64,000 nucleotides of DNA from Shewanella schlegeliana (GTDB taxonomy: Bacteria > Pseudomonadota > Gammaproteobacteria > Enterobacterales > Shewanellaceae). Position 1 is the first letter of the stretch, and each line of letters starts with the position of its first letter. The notes under the pieces were generated by a model, which worked only from the letters and a program-made list of their open reading frames with translations, did not search any database and had not been told where the DNA came from. Of this stretch, positions 35,596-43,031 are shown piece by piece. Position numbers and translations under genes: made by a program. The DNA lies in NCBI RefSeq assembly GCF_016765635.1, contig NZ_JAESVD010000010.1, positions 1 to 64,000 of the forward strand, in the 5' to 3' direction.

Positions 35596-36582
35596 TTAAC
35601 CTCCGGTTGCATTCATAAACCGCAAGATCTGCGTCTCACCATTTGGGTCGAAATGGTGCTCCTTAGGCTTGTGCTTGATGCCTTCCAGAATCGCTGTCTT
35701 TAGCTTTTCGATGTCACCGGGGAATTCACGCACGATGGCTTTGAGATCCACCGAGTTTTCGTTGCCTAAACAAAGCAGCAATTTACCCTCTACGGTGACA
35801 CGGACGCGGTTACACTCATGACAGAAGTTATTGCTGTGAGGCGAGATAAAGCCCACATGAATGTCGCTGCCGGGCATGGTGTAGTAACGGGCTGGGCCGC
35901 CTGTGCGTCGATCTGACACGATAAGCGGATAACGCTGTTGGATGATCTCTTGGATCTCTTTGCTACTGCAATGACGGCTGCGCTTACGTTCGTCGATAAT
36001 GCCCAGTGGCATCTCTTCGATAAAGGCGATATCGAGGTCACGCTCGCGGCAAAACTCGATTAAATCTAAGACTTCATCGTCGTTTTGACCACGCAAGATC
36101 ACCGCATTAACCTTGATCTTTTTAAAGCCGGCGGCGATGGCGGCGTCGATACCAGCGATGACGCGGTCGACTTTGCCGTTACGGGTCAGCTTAGTGAATA
36201 AGTCAGGCTTTAGGGTGTCGAGACTGATGTTGAGTCGGTTTAGGCCCGACTCATGCATCTCTGCCGCGAAGCGGGTCAGGCGTGAGCCGTTGGTTGTCAT
36301 TGACAACTCTTCAAGTCCCGGTAGCTTGCCCAGTAGCTTCACTAACTGATCGCAGTCGGTACGTACTAAGGGTTCACCACCTGTTAGGCGGATCTTCTTA
36401 ACCCCGAGCTCGGTAAAGGCTTGAGCGACCCAGGCTAACTCTTCGAGGCTGAGCACATGCTCACGGCCCAAAAAGCAGGGGTCTTCACTCATGCAGTACA
36501 CGCAGCGAAAGTCACATCGGTCAGTGACGGATAGTCGCAGGTATTCTACCGTGCGACCAAAAGTGTCAACAATTAAGCTCAT
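35596..36582 (-). CDS. moaA: GTP 3',8-cyclase MoaA (copy 2)
   Basis: A 328-residue MoaA clearly distinct from copy 1. The cluster motif CDFRCVYC is near residue 24, LTGGEPLVRTD is near 70, the second cluster CHECNRVRVTVEGKLLLC is near 255-272, and the Gly-Gly C-terminus is intact, so it should be active. It closes a minus-strand operon after mobB-moeA (18-base gap). Most bacteria have one moaA; here each Mo/W operon has its own. A relic of this gene's 3' end lies at 31369-31420. Confidence 0.95.
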   Translation of the reverse strand: MSLIVDTFGRTVEYLRLSVTDRCDFRCVYCMSEDPCFLGREHVLSLEELAWVAQAFTELGVKKIRLTGGEPLVRTDCDQLVKLLGKLPGLEELSMTTNGSRLTRFAAEMHESGLNRLNISLDTLKPDLFTKLTRNGKVDRVIAGIDAAIAAGFKKIKVNAVILRGQNDDEVLDLIEFCRERDLDIAFIEEMPLGIIDERKRSRHCSSKEIQEIIQQRYPLIVSDRRTGGPARYYTMPGSDIHVGFISPHSNNFCHECNRVRVTVEGKLLLCLGNENSVDLKAIVREFPGDIEKLKTAILEGIKHKPKEHHFDPNGETQILRFMNATGG

Positions 36583-36600
36583 ACTACTACCTACATGACC

Positions 36601-38400
36601 CTAGAGGAGGTCGGCAAAAGGTTGAATGTAAACTGTGTCACCTGGATTTAACTGATCATCTTTTTCACCAATCACGATGAGACAGTTTCCTTTCACCATA
36701 GAGCTAAGCATCCCTGAGCCCTGAGCACCGGTTGTGGTTACATGTAACTTGCCGTCAGCACCTAAGTGATAGATACCGCGGGTAAACTCTGTACGACCTG
36801 TACGGCTGCGAAGAGCCTTGTCGGTAATGGCTGGTACCATTGTGTGGCTCCAGTTCTGCTCGCCTGCAAGTTTGCGAATTGCTGGCTGTACAAACTGTAG
36901 GAAAGACACCATCACGGCAACAGGGTTGCCCGGTAAGCCAAAGAACAGTGAATCATCGATTTGACCAAAGGCTAGCGGACGTCCCGGACGCATGTTGATA
37001 CGCCAGAAGTTAATCTGTCCCACTTGCTCTAGTACCGTCTTAATGTAATCGGCATCGCCAACGGATACACCGCCGGAGCTGATCACGATATCGGCCTGTG
37101 CAGCGCCATCTTTTAGCGCTTGAGCCAGTGCCGCTTCAGAATCTTGAATGATGCCTAAGTCGATCACTTCACAGCCTAACTTTTTCGCCATCGATTTGAT
37201 TGTGTAGCGGTTAGAGTCGAAAATACAGTTGGCTTTTAGTGGCTCACCTGGCTGGCAAACTTCATCGCCGGTTGAGAATACGGCGATCTTAGGACGCTTG
37301 AATACCGGTAGCTCACCAAAACCTAATGAGGCTAACAAACCTTGCTCGGCAGCATGTAAACGGCTGTGAGCGGCAAGAGCTGTGGCACCCTGTGCAATAT
37401 CTTCGCCCGCTTGGCGGATATGTTGCCCTAGGCTCATTTCGCCTTCGAAGCGCACTTCACCGTCTTGCTCGTTAGCAAGCTCACGCAGCTGCACCGTATC
37501 GGCGCCTGCAGGCATAGGGGCACCCGTCATGATGCGTACCGCTTCACCGGCTTGGATAGTACCTGCATAGGCGTGGCCAGCCATGATTTCGCCAACCATC
37601 TTATAAGAGGCATTGCTGTCATTGCTTAGCTTGAAGGCGTAACCGTCCATCGCCGAGTTAGTATGCTGGGGCACATCGACAGGAGAGATGGCATCGCTAG
37701 CGAGCACGCGATTCTCTAGCTCATCAAGCTCGACCGCTTCAGTCGCGGTGATAGGCTTTACGTAAGATAGGATCTTATCGATACCTTGGCGTACAGACAG
37801 GGTGGTGCTGGTATCTAACTCACAGCCGCAAGTCGGTGCCATCGGCAGGTCGATTGGGCAAGGCTTCCAAGCGGCAATGTATTCACTTACATAGTCAGCG
37901 ATTTGGTTAACATTGTTGATATCTAGACGGCGTAGCTCACTTGGGAGTTCGGTATCGTCGCAGCAGGCGATAGCTTGGATATTATCATCATGGGTATGGA
38001 TGAAAGGCTTGCCGTGAGCGGCGCGGTGCAGTTCTATCTTGGGAAGTTCGAGCTTTTTAAAACCTTCGACGAGGACGATGTCGACCTTGTCGGCTTCAAT
38101 CTGTTTTAGCAAATGTGGTAATTCAGGGTCGCCATCTTTGGCGTCTTCGGTCATTAACGCCCAGCGTACATGGGAGGCAACCAACATCTGCTTCGCGCCG
38201 GCTTTACGCATTTCGTAGCTATCTTTACCGGGAATATCGACATCGAAGTTGTGATGAGCATGCTTAATGACTGCGAGTCGCACACCGCGGCGATTAAGTT
38301 CTGGGATTAATTGCTTCAATAATGTGGTCTTGCCTGTGCCACTGTAGGCACAGAATCCGAGTACAGGAATAGGTAACGGATTAGTAAAAGGTATGCTCAT
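36601..38400 (-). CDS. moeA: MobB-MoeA fusion protein
   Basis: A 599-residue two-domain protein. The N-terminal part of about 165 residues is MobB-like with Walker A SGTGKTTLLKQL (about 21-32), a GTP-binding adaptor of MGD synthesis. After a linker with CGCELD the rest is MoeA (about 195-599): TNSAMDGYAF, MTGAPMPAGADTV, STGDEV, SSGGVSVGD and the GNPVAV segment. MoeA inserts molybdate or tungstate into adenylylated molybdopterin. The fusion joins metal insertion with nucleotide attachment. mobA lies eight bases upstream. Confidence 0.95.
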   Translation of the reverse strand: MSIPFTNPLPIPVLGFCAYSGTGKTTLLKQLIPELNRRGVRLAVIKHAHHNFDVDIPGKDSYEMRKAGAKQMLVASHVRWALMTEDAKDGDPELPHLLKQIEADKVDIVLVEGFKKLELPKIELHRAAHGKPFIHTHDDNIQAIACCDDTELPSELRRLDINNVNQIADYVSEYIAAWKPCPIDLPMAPTCGCELDTSTTLSVRQGIDKILSYVKPITATEAVELDELENRVLASDAISPVDVPQHTNSAMDGYAFKLSNDSNASYKMVGEIMAGHAYAGTIQAGEAVRIMTGAPMPAGADTVQLRELANEQDGEVRFEGEMSLGQHIRQAGEDIAQGATALAAHSRLHAAEQGLLASLGFGELPVFKRPKIAVFSTGDEVCQPGEPLKANCIFDSNRYTIKSMAKKLGCEVIDLGIIQDSEAALAQALKDGAAQADIVISSGGVSVGDADYIKTVLEQVGQINFWRINMRPGRPLAFGQIDDSLFFGLPGNPVAVMVSFLQFVQPAIRKLAGEQNWSHTMVPAITDKALRSRTGRTEFTRGIYHLGADGKLHVTTTGAQGSGMLSSMVKGNCLIVIGEKDDQLNPGDTVYIQPFADLL

Positions 38401-38408
38401 TTACACCT

Positions 38409-39011
38409 CTAGTGATTTTTTTCATTAGCTATGGCTTCGCCAAGCTGCTGTTTTTGTTCTGGTGTGTTTACGTTTACAAACGCATTTGGCTGATCTGAAA
38501 ACTCAGCGACGACATAGTGATGCTTGGCATACCAAAAATCGATTTTGCGTTCACCGGCATCTAAAAATGCCTTCATGGATGCGCGTAAACTCGGCTTAAG
38601 TAACATAACCACAGGTTGCTCTCGCTTGCCATCGCTAGCAACTGCAAGCTCTGCGTCTTCAGCCGTTAATTTCGCTAGCATTCTAGCGACTAAATCTGTC
38701 GGTAACAGTGGGCAATCGCAAGGAACGACTAATAAGTAATCCGCTTGGGTGTTGCTCATCGCGGTGATCATGCCTGCTAATGGGCCTAAATAGCCGGAAT
38801 CTTGGTCACTGATCACGTTAAAACCAAACTCAGAATAACGGTTTTGGTTTCGATTTGCGTTGATCAGGATCTCCTTAACTTGAGGTCGTATCCTATCGAT
38901 TGCATGTTCAATCATGGGGCGATTTTCTAGTTCGACTAAACCTTTATCGTTTCCACCCATGCGTCTGGCCATGCCGCCAGCAAGAATTACTGCATCAACC
39001 TGTGCTGTCAT
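38409..39011 (-). CDS. mobA: Molybdenum cofactor guanylyltransferase
   Basis: A 200-residue nucleotidyltransferase adding GMP to Mo-molybdopterin to give the MGD cofactor used by formate dehydrogenase. The N-terminal GTP motif LAGGMARRMGGNDKGL (about 12-27) and VVPCDCPLLP (about 95-104) with the metal Asp are present. The ATG at 39011 follows a GTG; AGGA is well placed for either. It is between tupC and mobB-moeA in the same direction. Confidence 0.95.
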   Translation of the reverse strand: MTAQVDAVILAGGMARRMGGNDKGLVELENRPMIEHAIDRIRPQVKEILINANRNQNRYSEFGFNVISDQDSGYLGPLAGMITAMSNTQADYLLVVPCDCPLLPTDLVARMLAKLTAEDAELAVASDGKREQPVVMLLKPSLRASMKAFLDAGERKIDFWYAKHHYVVAEFSDQPNAFVNVNTPEQKQQLGEAIANEKNH

Positions 39012-39057
39012 CACTGTTATCCTATTGTTTATTGCAGTTTTTTAGTTGCTAATGAAT

Positions 39058-39816
39058 TTACCCAATCGACACATTGAGTCTGGTTGAGACATCGATGTGA
39101 GCATTAGCCATATCTTGATTGGCACTGATATTACCGCTTGTAATTGTCTTATCGCAAATTAGCCAAGCATGATCGCATACTTTGGTTAGCATGCAAGTCT
39201 GGTGGCTACTAATTAGCATGCCTGTGCCTTGCTGCTTTAGGTCGGCAATCATCTGTAACACTAAGTGTTGAGAGTGCTTATCCATATTGGAGGTCGGCTC
39301 GTCTAGCATCAATAGCTTCGGTTGGATAACCCAGGCTCTGGCGATGGCTAAACGTTGTTTTTCGCCACCGGACAAGCTCGAGGCGGCCTGAGTAAGCAAG
39401 TGGCGTAGCTGTGCCTTGTCTATCGCCTGCTCGATACGGGCTTTGAGAAGTTGTTTATCTGTACTTAAAAACCTTAACGGATAAGTCAGGTTATACATCA
39501 CACTACCTTCGAAAAGATAAGGATGTTGATGCAGATAGATAGCCTTGCCAGTAATAGAGTTGCTGCGCCACCAAGGGGCGACCGAGAAGCCTTGCGCTTG
39601 AATCGTTCCCGCCGTCGGTTGGATAAAACCTGCGAGCAGCTTCATCAAGGTGGTTTTACCGCAGCCGTTATCACCTTGTAGGTGGATCACGTGGTTTTGT
39701 TCAAAAACTAGCTCGTCAGCACTAAACAGATGCTTATTTTCGAAGCGCATCTCGAGATTTCTAGCGATGATTTTTGCTTTGGCTCTTGTATCAGTCGTGG
39801 TATTGAACGTTGCCAT
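39058..39816 (-). CDS. tupC: Tungstate ABC transporter ATPase
   Basis: A 252-residue ABC ATPase: Walker A GDNGCGKTTLM (about 49-59), signature LSGGEKQRLAIARAW (about 148-162), Walker B LLMLDEPTSNMD (about 168-179). It lacks the MOP/TOBE extension of ModC. Gene order with TupA and TupB and lack of a MOP domain support tungstate-type uptake. It starts five bases after tupB. Confidence 0.9.
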   Translation of the reverse strand: MATFNTTTDTRAKAKIIARNLEMRFENKHLFSADELVFEQNHVIHLQGDNGCGKTTLMKLLAGFIQPTAGTIQAQGFSVAPWWRSNSITGKAIYLHQHPYLFEGSVMYNLTYPLRFLSTDKQLLKARIEQAIDKAQLRHLLTQAASSLSGGEKQRLAIARAWVIQPKLLMLDEPTSNMDKHSQHLVLQMIADLKQQGTGMLISSHQTCMLTKVCDHAWLICDKTITSGNISANQDMANAHIDVSTRLNVSIG

Positions 39817-39821
39817 CTGAC

Positions 39822-40529
39822 TTAATGACTCCTCGGCTCGGCTTTGCCTCTTAACGTACCGAGAGCAAAGTTTAAAATCAGTGCTAGGACGAGTAGCACT
39901 AGTCCCAGTGCAATCGCTTGTGCAAAGTCACCTTTACTGGTTTCTAAGGCGATAGCGGTTGGAATGTTACGTGTCACCCCCGCGATGTTGCCGCCGACCA
40001 TCATCGAACAACCAATTTCAGTCAAAATACGACTAAACGCGGCAACAATGGCTAATAATAGTGGAACTTTAAGCTCTCTGCAGACTGCCCATATCGCACT
40101 TAATGCTGGCGCGCCTAAGGTGCGAGAGGTTTCCCATGCCCTGCGGTCAACACTAGTAAAGGCGGCTTGGCTCATGGCGACAAGTACCGGGGCGCAGATA
40201 AGCATCTGGCCAAGAATCATACCTTTCTGAGTAAACAGCCATTTCAGATCCCCTAAAGGTCCCATACGGGTCAGTAGCAGATACACCAGTAGGCCTATCA
40301 CAACCGTAGGAATGGATTGTAGGGTTTGAATAAGATTGGTGACTAACCAGCGGCCAGGGAAGCGAGTAAAGGCCAATAGAAAGCCCAGCACCATAGAAGG
40401 CAGCAGCGTGATCGCTAAAGCCGCAAATGATACTGAAAAAGAGACGGAGATAATGGACCACACTTCGGGGTCCAATGAAAACAGCAGGCTTAATGCCTGC
40501 TGTATTAGGGCTAACCAGCCTTCATTCAT
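39822..40529 (-). CDS. tupB: Tungstate ABC transporter permease
   Basis: A 235-residue inner-membrane permease with about five helices. The EAA-like loop reads WETSRTLGAPALSAIWAVCRELKVPLL (about 133-159), and the TEIGCSMMVGGNIAGVTRNIPTAIALE segment is typical of TupB. Its start overlaps the tupA stop by four bases, showing translational coupling. Confidence 0.93.
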   Translation of the reverse strand: MNEGWLALIQQALSLLFSLDPEVWSIISVSFSVSFAALAITLLPSMVLGFLLAFTRFPGRWLVTNLIQTLQSIPTVVIGLLVYLLLTRMGPLGDLKWLFTQKGMILGQMLICAPVLVAMSQAAFTSVDRRAWETSRTLGAPALSAIWAVCRELKVPLLLAIVAAFSRILTEIGCSMMVGGNIAGVTRNIPTAIALETSKGDFAQAIALGLVLLVLALILNFALGTLRGKAEPRSH

Positions 40530-41338
40530 TCGCTATATGTTGCCTTGAACAATTGTTCTCCCTGAACCTTATAGTTATTGATCATGCCTTGCGCTTCAGC
40601 GCCGATCAGCCAGTCGCTCAATGCTTTAGCACCTTTGTGGTTTAGCGTTGGGTACTTGCTTTCACTGATAAGTATGATTTGATAAGGGTTAGCTAGTGCT
40701 TTACCGCCATCAAAATCTACTGCTAGATCTATTTTACCTGAATAAGCAACGAAAGTGCCACGGTCAGATAGCGTATAAGCTTCTAATTCGCTAGCCATAA
40801 GTAGAGTCTTGCCCATACCTTGACCAACAGCTGTGTAGCCTTTGAAGTCTGGAGTGATGTTAGCGTTTTTCCAGATGAGTAGTTCTTTCATGTTGGTGCC
40901 AGAGTTGTCACCACGTGAAATGAAAGGTACGCCAGATTTTTCGATTTTAGCAAAAGCTTCTTCAGCTGTTTTGCTCGAACGGATTTTAGCTGGATCGTTC
41001 TTTGGGCCTAGAATAACGAAATCATTTTCCATGATACCGCGAGGTAGACGGCCGTAACCTTCTTCAACAAACTTAGCTTCAGCACCTGGAGCGTGAGTCA
41101 TAACAACATCAACGTCACCTTGGCGAGCTAGCTTAAGCGCCTTACCTGTACCCGTTGCGATAACTTGTACTTGGTAGCCTGTTTCAGCTTCAAACTTTGG
41201 CAGTAGGTTCTTTAGTAGGCCTGAGTTTTCAGTACTTGTTGTTGTCGCAAGTTTGATAACTTCGTTAGCTTGGGCTGGCATACCAACAACTAGCGCAGCG
41301 GTAACCGCAAGACCAATAACGCGTTTAAGGTTTAGCAT
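40526..41338 (-). CDS. tupA: Tungstate-binding periplasmic protein
   Basis: A 270-residue binding protein with a signal peptide (about 1-24, AQA), then the TupA hallmark KLATTTSTENSGLLKNLLP with the TTTS oxyanion loop (about 31-34), VIATGTGKALKLARQGDVDVVMTHAP, and SRGDNSGTN (about 140-148). TupA proteins bind tungstate very tightly and discriminate against molybdate. First gene of the six-gene operon tupABC-mobA-mobB/moeA-moaA. A sigma-54-type promoter lies about 80 bases upstream. Confidence 0.94.
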   Translation of the reverse strand: MLNLKRVIGLAVTAALVVGMPAQANEVIKLATTTSTENSGLLKNLLPKFEAETGYQVQVIATGTGKALKLARQGDVDVVMTHAPGAEAKFVEEGYGRLPRGIMENDFVILGPKNDPAKIRSSKTAEEAFAKIEKSGVPFISRGDNSGTNMKELLIWKNANITPDFKGYTAVGQGMGKTLLMASELEAYTLSDRGTFVAYSGKIDLAVDFDGGKALANPYQIILISESKYPTLNHKGAKALSDWLIGAEAQGMINNYKVQGEQLFKATYSE

Positions 41339-41417
41339 TTTTACTCCTTGGAAAAAATAAAATAGGCCACTCGATACCTGAGCACCTGTTTAAAAATAGA
41401 ATTCAGTGCTCATGAAA

Positions 41418-41433
41418 AGCAAGTTTGATGCCA
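41418..41433 (-). promoter_or_regulatory. Putative sigma-54 promoter of tupA operon
   Basis: On the minus strand the sequence reads TGGCATCAAACTTGCT. It keeps the GG (-24) and GC (-12) dinucleotides at the exact spacing of the TGGCAC-N5-TTGC consensus, with TGGCA and TTGCT intact. Transcription would begin near 41407, about 70 bases before the tupA ATG. It is supported by the divergent sigma-54 activator gene. Confidence 0.72.
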
Positions 41434-41483
41434 GCCTTTAATTTGGTTATTTCAGTTCACATTTGTAACGCTTGTGTGATCCT

Positions 41484-41626
41484 TGTCCCATGAATGATAA
41501 AAAAAGCGCAGACATTATGTCCCAAGGTCGCGATTACATGGTTCATAGTGACCTATTTAGACGGGTTCGGTGATAGACTTGTCCCATAATGAGTCAAAAT
41601 GTCCCTCCATCAGACAGGGTGGGACA
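41484..41626. promoter_or_regulatory. Cluster of TGTCCC sites (putative activator enhancer)
   Basis: TGTCCCA occurs at 41484, 41518 and 41580, TGTCCCT at 41600, and the inverse TGGGACA at 41620. The last three are spaced exactly 20 bases. TGTC-N9-GACA dyads are visible at 41600-41616. Positions are about 75-220 bases upstream of the tupA sigma-54 promoter, the usual range for an NtrC-type activator, and directly upstream of the activator's own gene. Confidence 0.68.
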
Positions 41627-41630
41627 GAGA

Positions 41631-43001
41631 ATGAATAATATGAAGCCACTTCCTTCTGCTGTATCTGTATTGATTGTCGATGATGAACCGGGCATGCGCA
41701 GCTTTTTAAAGAAAGCGTTAGCGAAGAAATTTGCCTTAGTTGAAACCGCTTCGAGTGTTGAAGATGCGGAGCAACTGCGTTCTCGTTGTCATTTTGATCT
41801 GCTTATTGTCGATATTCGTCTTCCCGGTCGCTCAGGAATCGAGTGGCATGAGGCGCTAAACGATCAAGAGAGGCGCTCAGATATCATCTTTATGACAGGC
41901 TATGCCGATATGGATGTGGCGATAAAAGCGCTGCGTGCTGGTGCGTCTGATTTTATTATGAAGCCGTTCCATCTCGAACAGATGATGAAGGCGGTCGACC
42001 GCTGTATTGAGCGTCGCTTGTTGAAGCGTGAGAACTTGATGCTACGCCGTGAGGTGTCATTCAATCAGTCCTCGACCATTATTGGCCAGAGTGATGCCAT
42101 GACCGAAGTGAAGCATGTGATCGAGCGTGTAGCGCCGACCAATGCGGTGGTCTTGATTGAGGGGGAATCTGGCACAGGTAAAGAGCTGGTGGCCAGACAA
42201 CTGCATATTCTCAGTGGTCGACAAGGTCCCTTTGTGCCAGTTAACTGTGGTGCAATTGCGCCAGAATTATTAGAGAGTGAACTATTCGGTCATTCGGCAG
42301 GATCTTTCACTGGCGCTAAGGGTAACCGAGAAGGTCTATTTAGTTTCGCCTCTGGCGGCACCATCTTCCTCGATGAAATTGGTGAGATGCCGCTGAAGAT
42401 GCAGACCGCTTTGCTGCGTGTGCTCGAGCAGCGCACCATTCGTCCTGTGGGCAGCGAGAAAGAGATCAATATTGATGTGCGCGTATTGGCGGCGACGAAC
42501 CGTAAACTGTCGGAAGAGGTCGAAGCGGGTAACTTTAGGCGTGATCTCTATTATCGCCTCAACGTGCTCGATATCGTGATCCCACCTCTGCGTGAACGCC
42601 CTGAAGATATTGTTGAGCTAACTCATCACTTTACCTGCCAGTTAGCGGCAGAACTTGGCGTAAAAGAGGTCGTTTGGAGTCATGAAGATCTATTAAAGCT
42701 GCAGCAACATGAATGGCCAGGTAATATCCGAGAGCTGCGAAATATGATTGAACGCTGTATCCTACTGGGCAAACCACCTGCCGAGTACTGGAAAGTGCAG
42801 CCAAAGACCGAAGCGGTCGGTGAGTCAGGTTATCCGCTACAGTGGGCGCTAAAAGATGTCGAGCGTGACCATGTGACTCGCGTCGTTGACATGCATGGTG
42901 GTAATAAATCTGCCGCGGCAAGGGATCTTGGTGTATCACGCAAGACTCTAGATCGTAAGTATAAAGAGTGGTTTGGCGGCGAAGCCGACAGAGAAGAATA
43001 A
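41631..43001 (+). CDS. Sigma-54-dependent response regulator (NtrC family)
   Basis: A 456-residue regulator. The receiver domain (about 10-125) has DDEPGMRSF, phospho-acceptor Asp in LLIVDIRLPG and Lys in MKPF. The AAA+ domain has Walker A GESGTGKELVARQ, the sigma-54-contacting GAFTGA loop as GSFTGAKGNREG, and Walker B GGTIFLDEIGEM. The Fis-like helix-turn-helix is NKSAAARDLGVSRKTLDRK. The GSFTGA variant still fits active members. The start is uncertain: 41589 would run through the TGTCCC sites; 41631 and 41640 are better. It is co-transcribed with the kinase (30-base gap) and divergent from tupA. Confidence 0.93.
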   Translation: MNNMKPLPSAVSVLIVDDEPGMRSFLKKALAKKFALVETASSVEDAEQLRSRCHFDLLIVDIRLPGRSGIEWHEALNDQERRSDIIFMTGYADMDVAIKALRAGASDFIMKPFHLEQMMKAVDRCIERRLLKRENLMLRREVSFNQSSTIIGQSDAMTEVKHVIERVAPTNAVVLIEGESGTGKELVARQLHILSGRQGPFVPVNCGAIAPELLESELFGHSAGSFTGAKGNREGLFSFASGGTIFLDEIGEMPLKMQTALLRVLEQRTIRPVGSEKEINIDVRVLAATNRKLSEEVEAGNFRRDLYYRLNVLDIVIPPLRERPEDIVELTHHFTCQLAAELGVKEVVWSHEDLLKLQQHEWPGNIRELRNMIERCILLGKPPAEYWKVQPKTEAVGESGYPLQWALKDVERDHVTRVVDMHGGNKSAAARDLGVSRKTLDRKYKEWFGGEADREE

Positions 43002-43031
43002 TAACAGTAAGATAATTCTTGGGGAGTTTAG

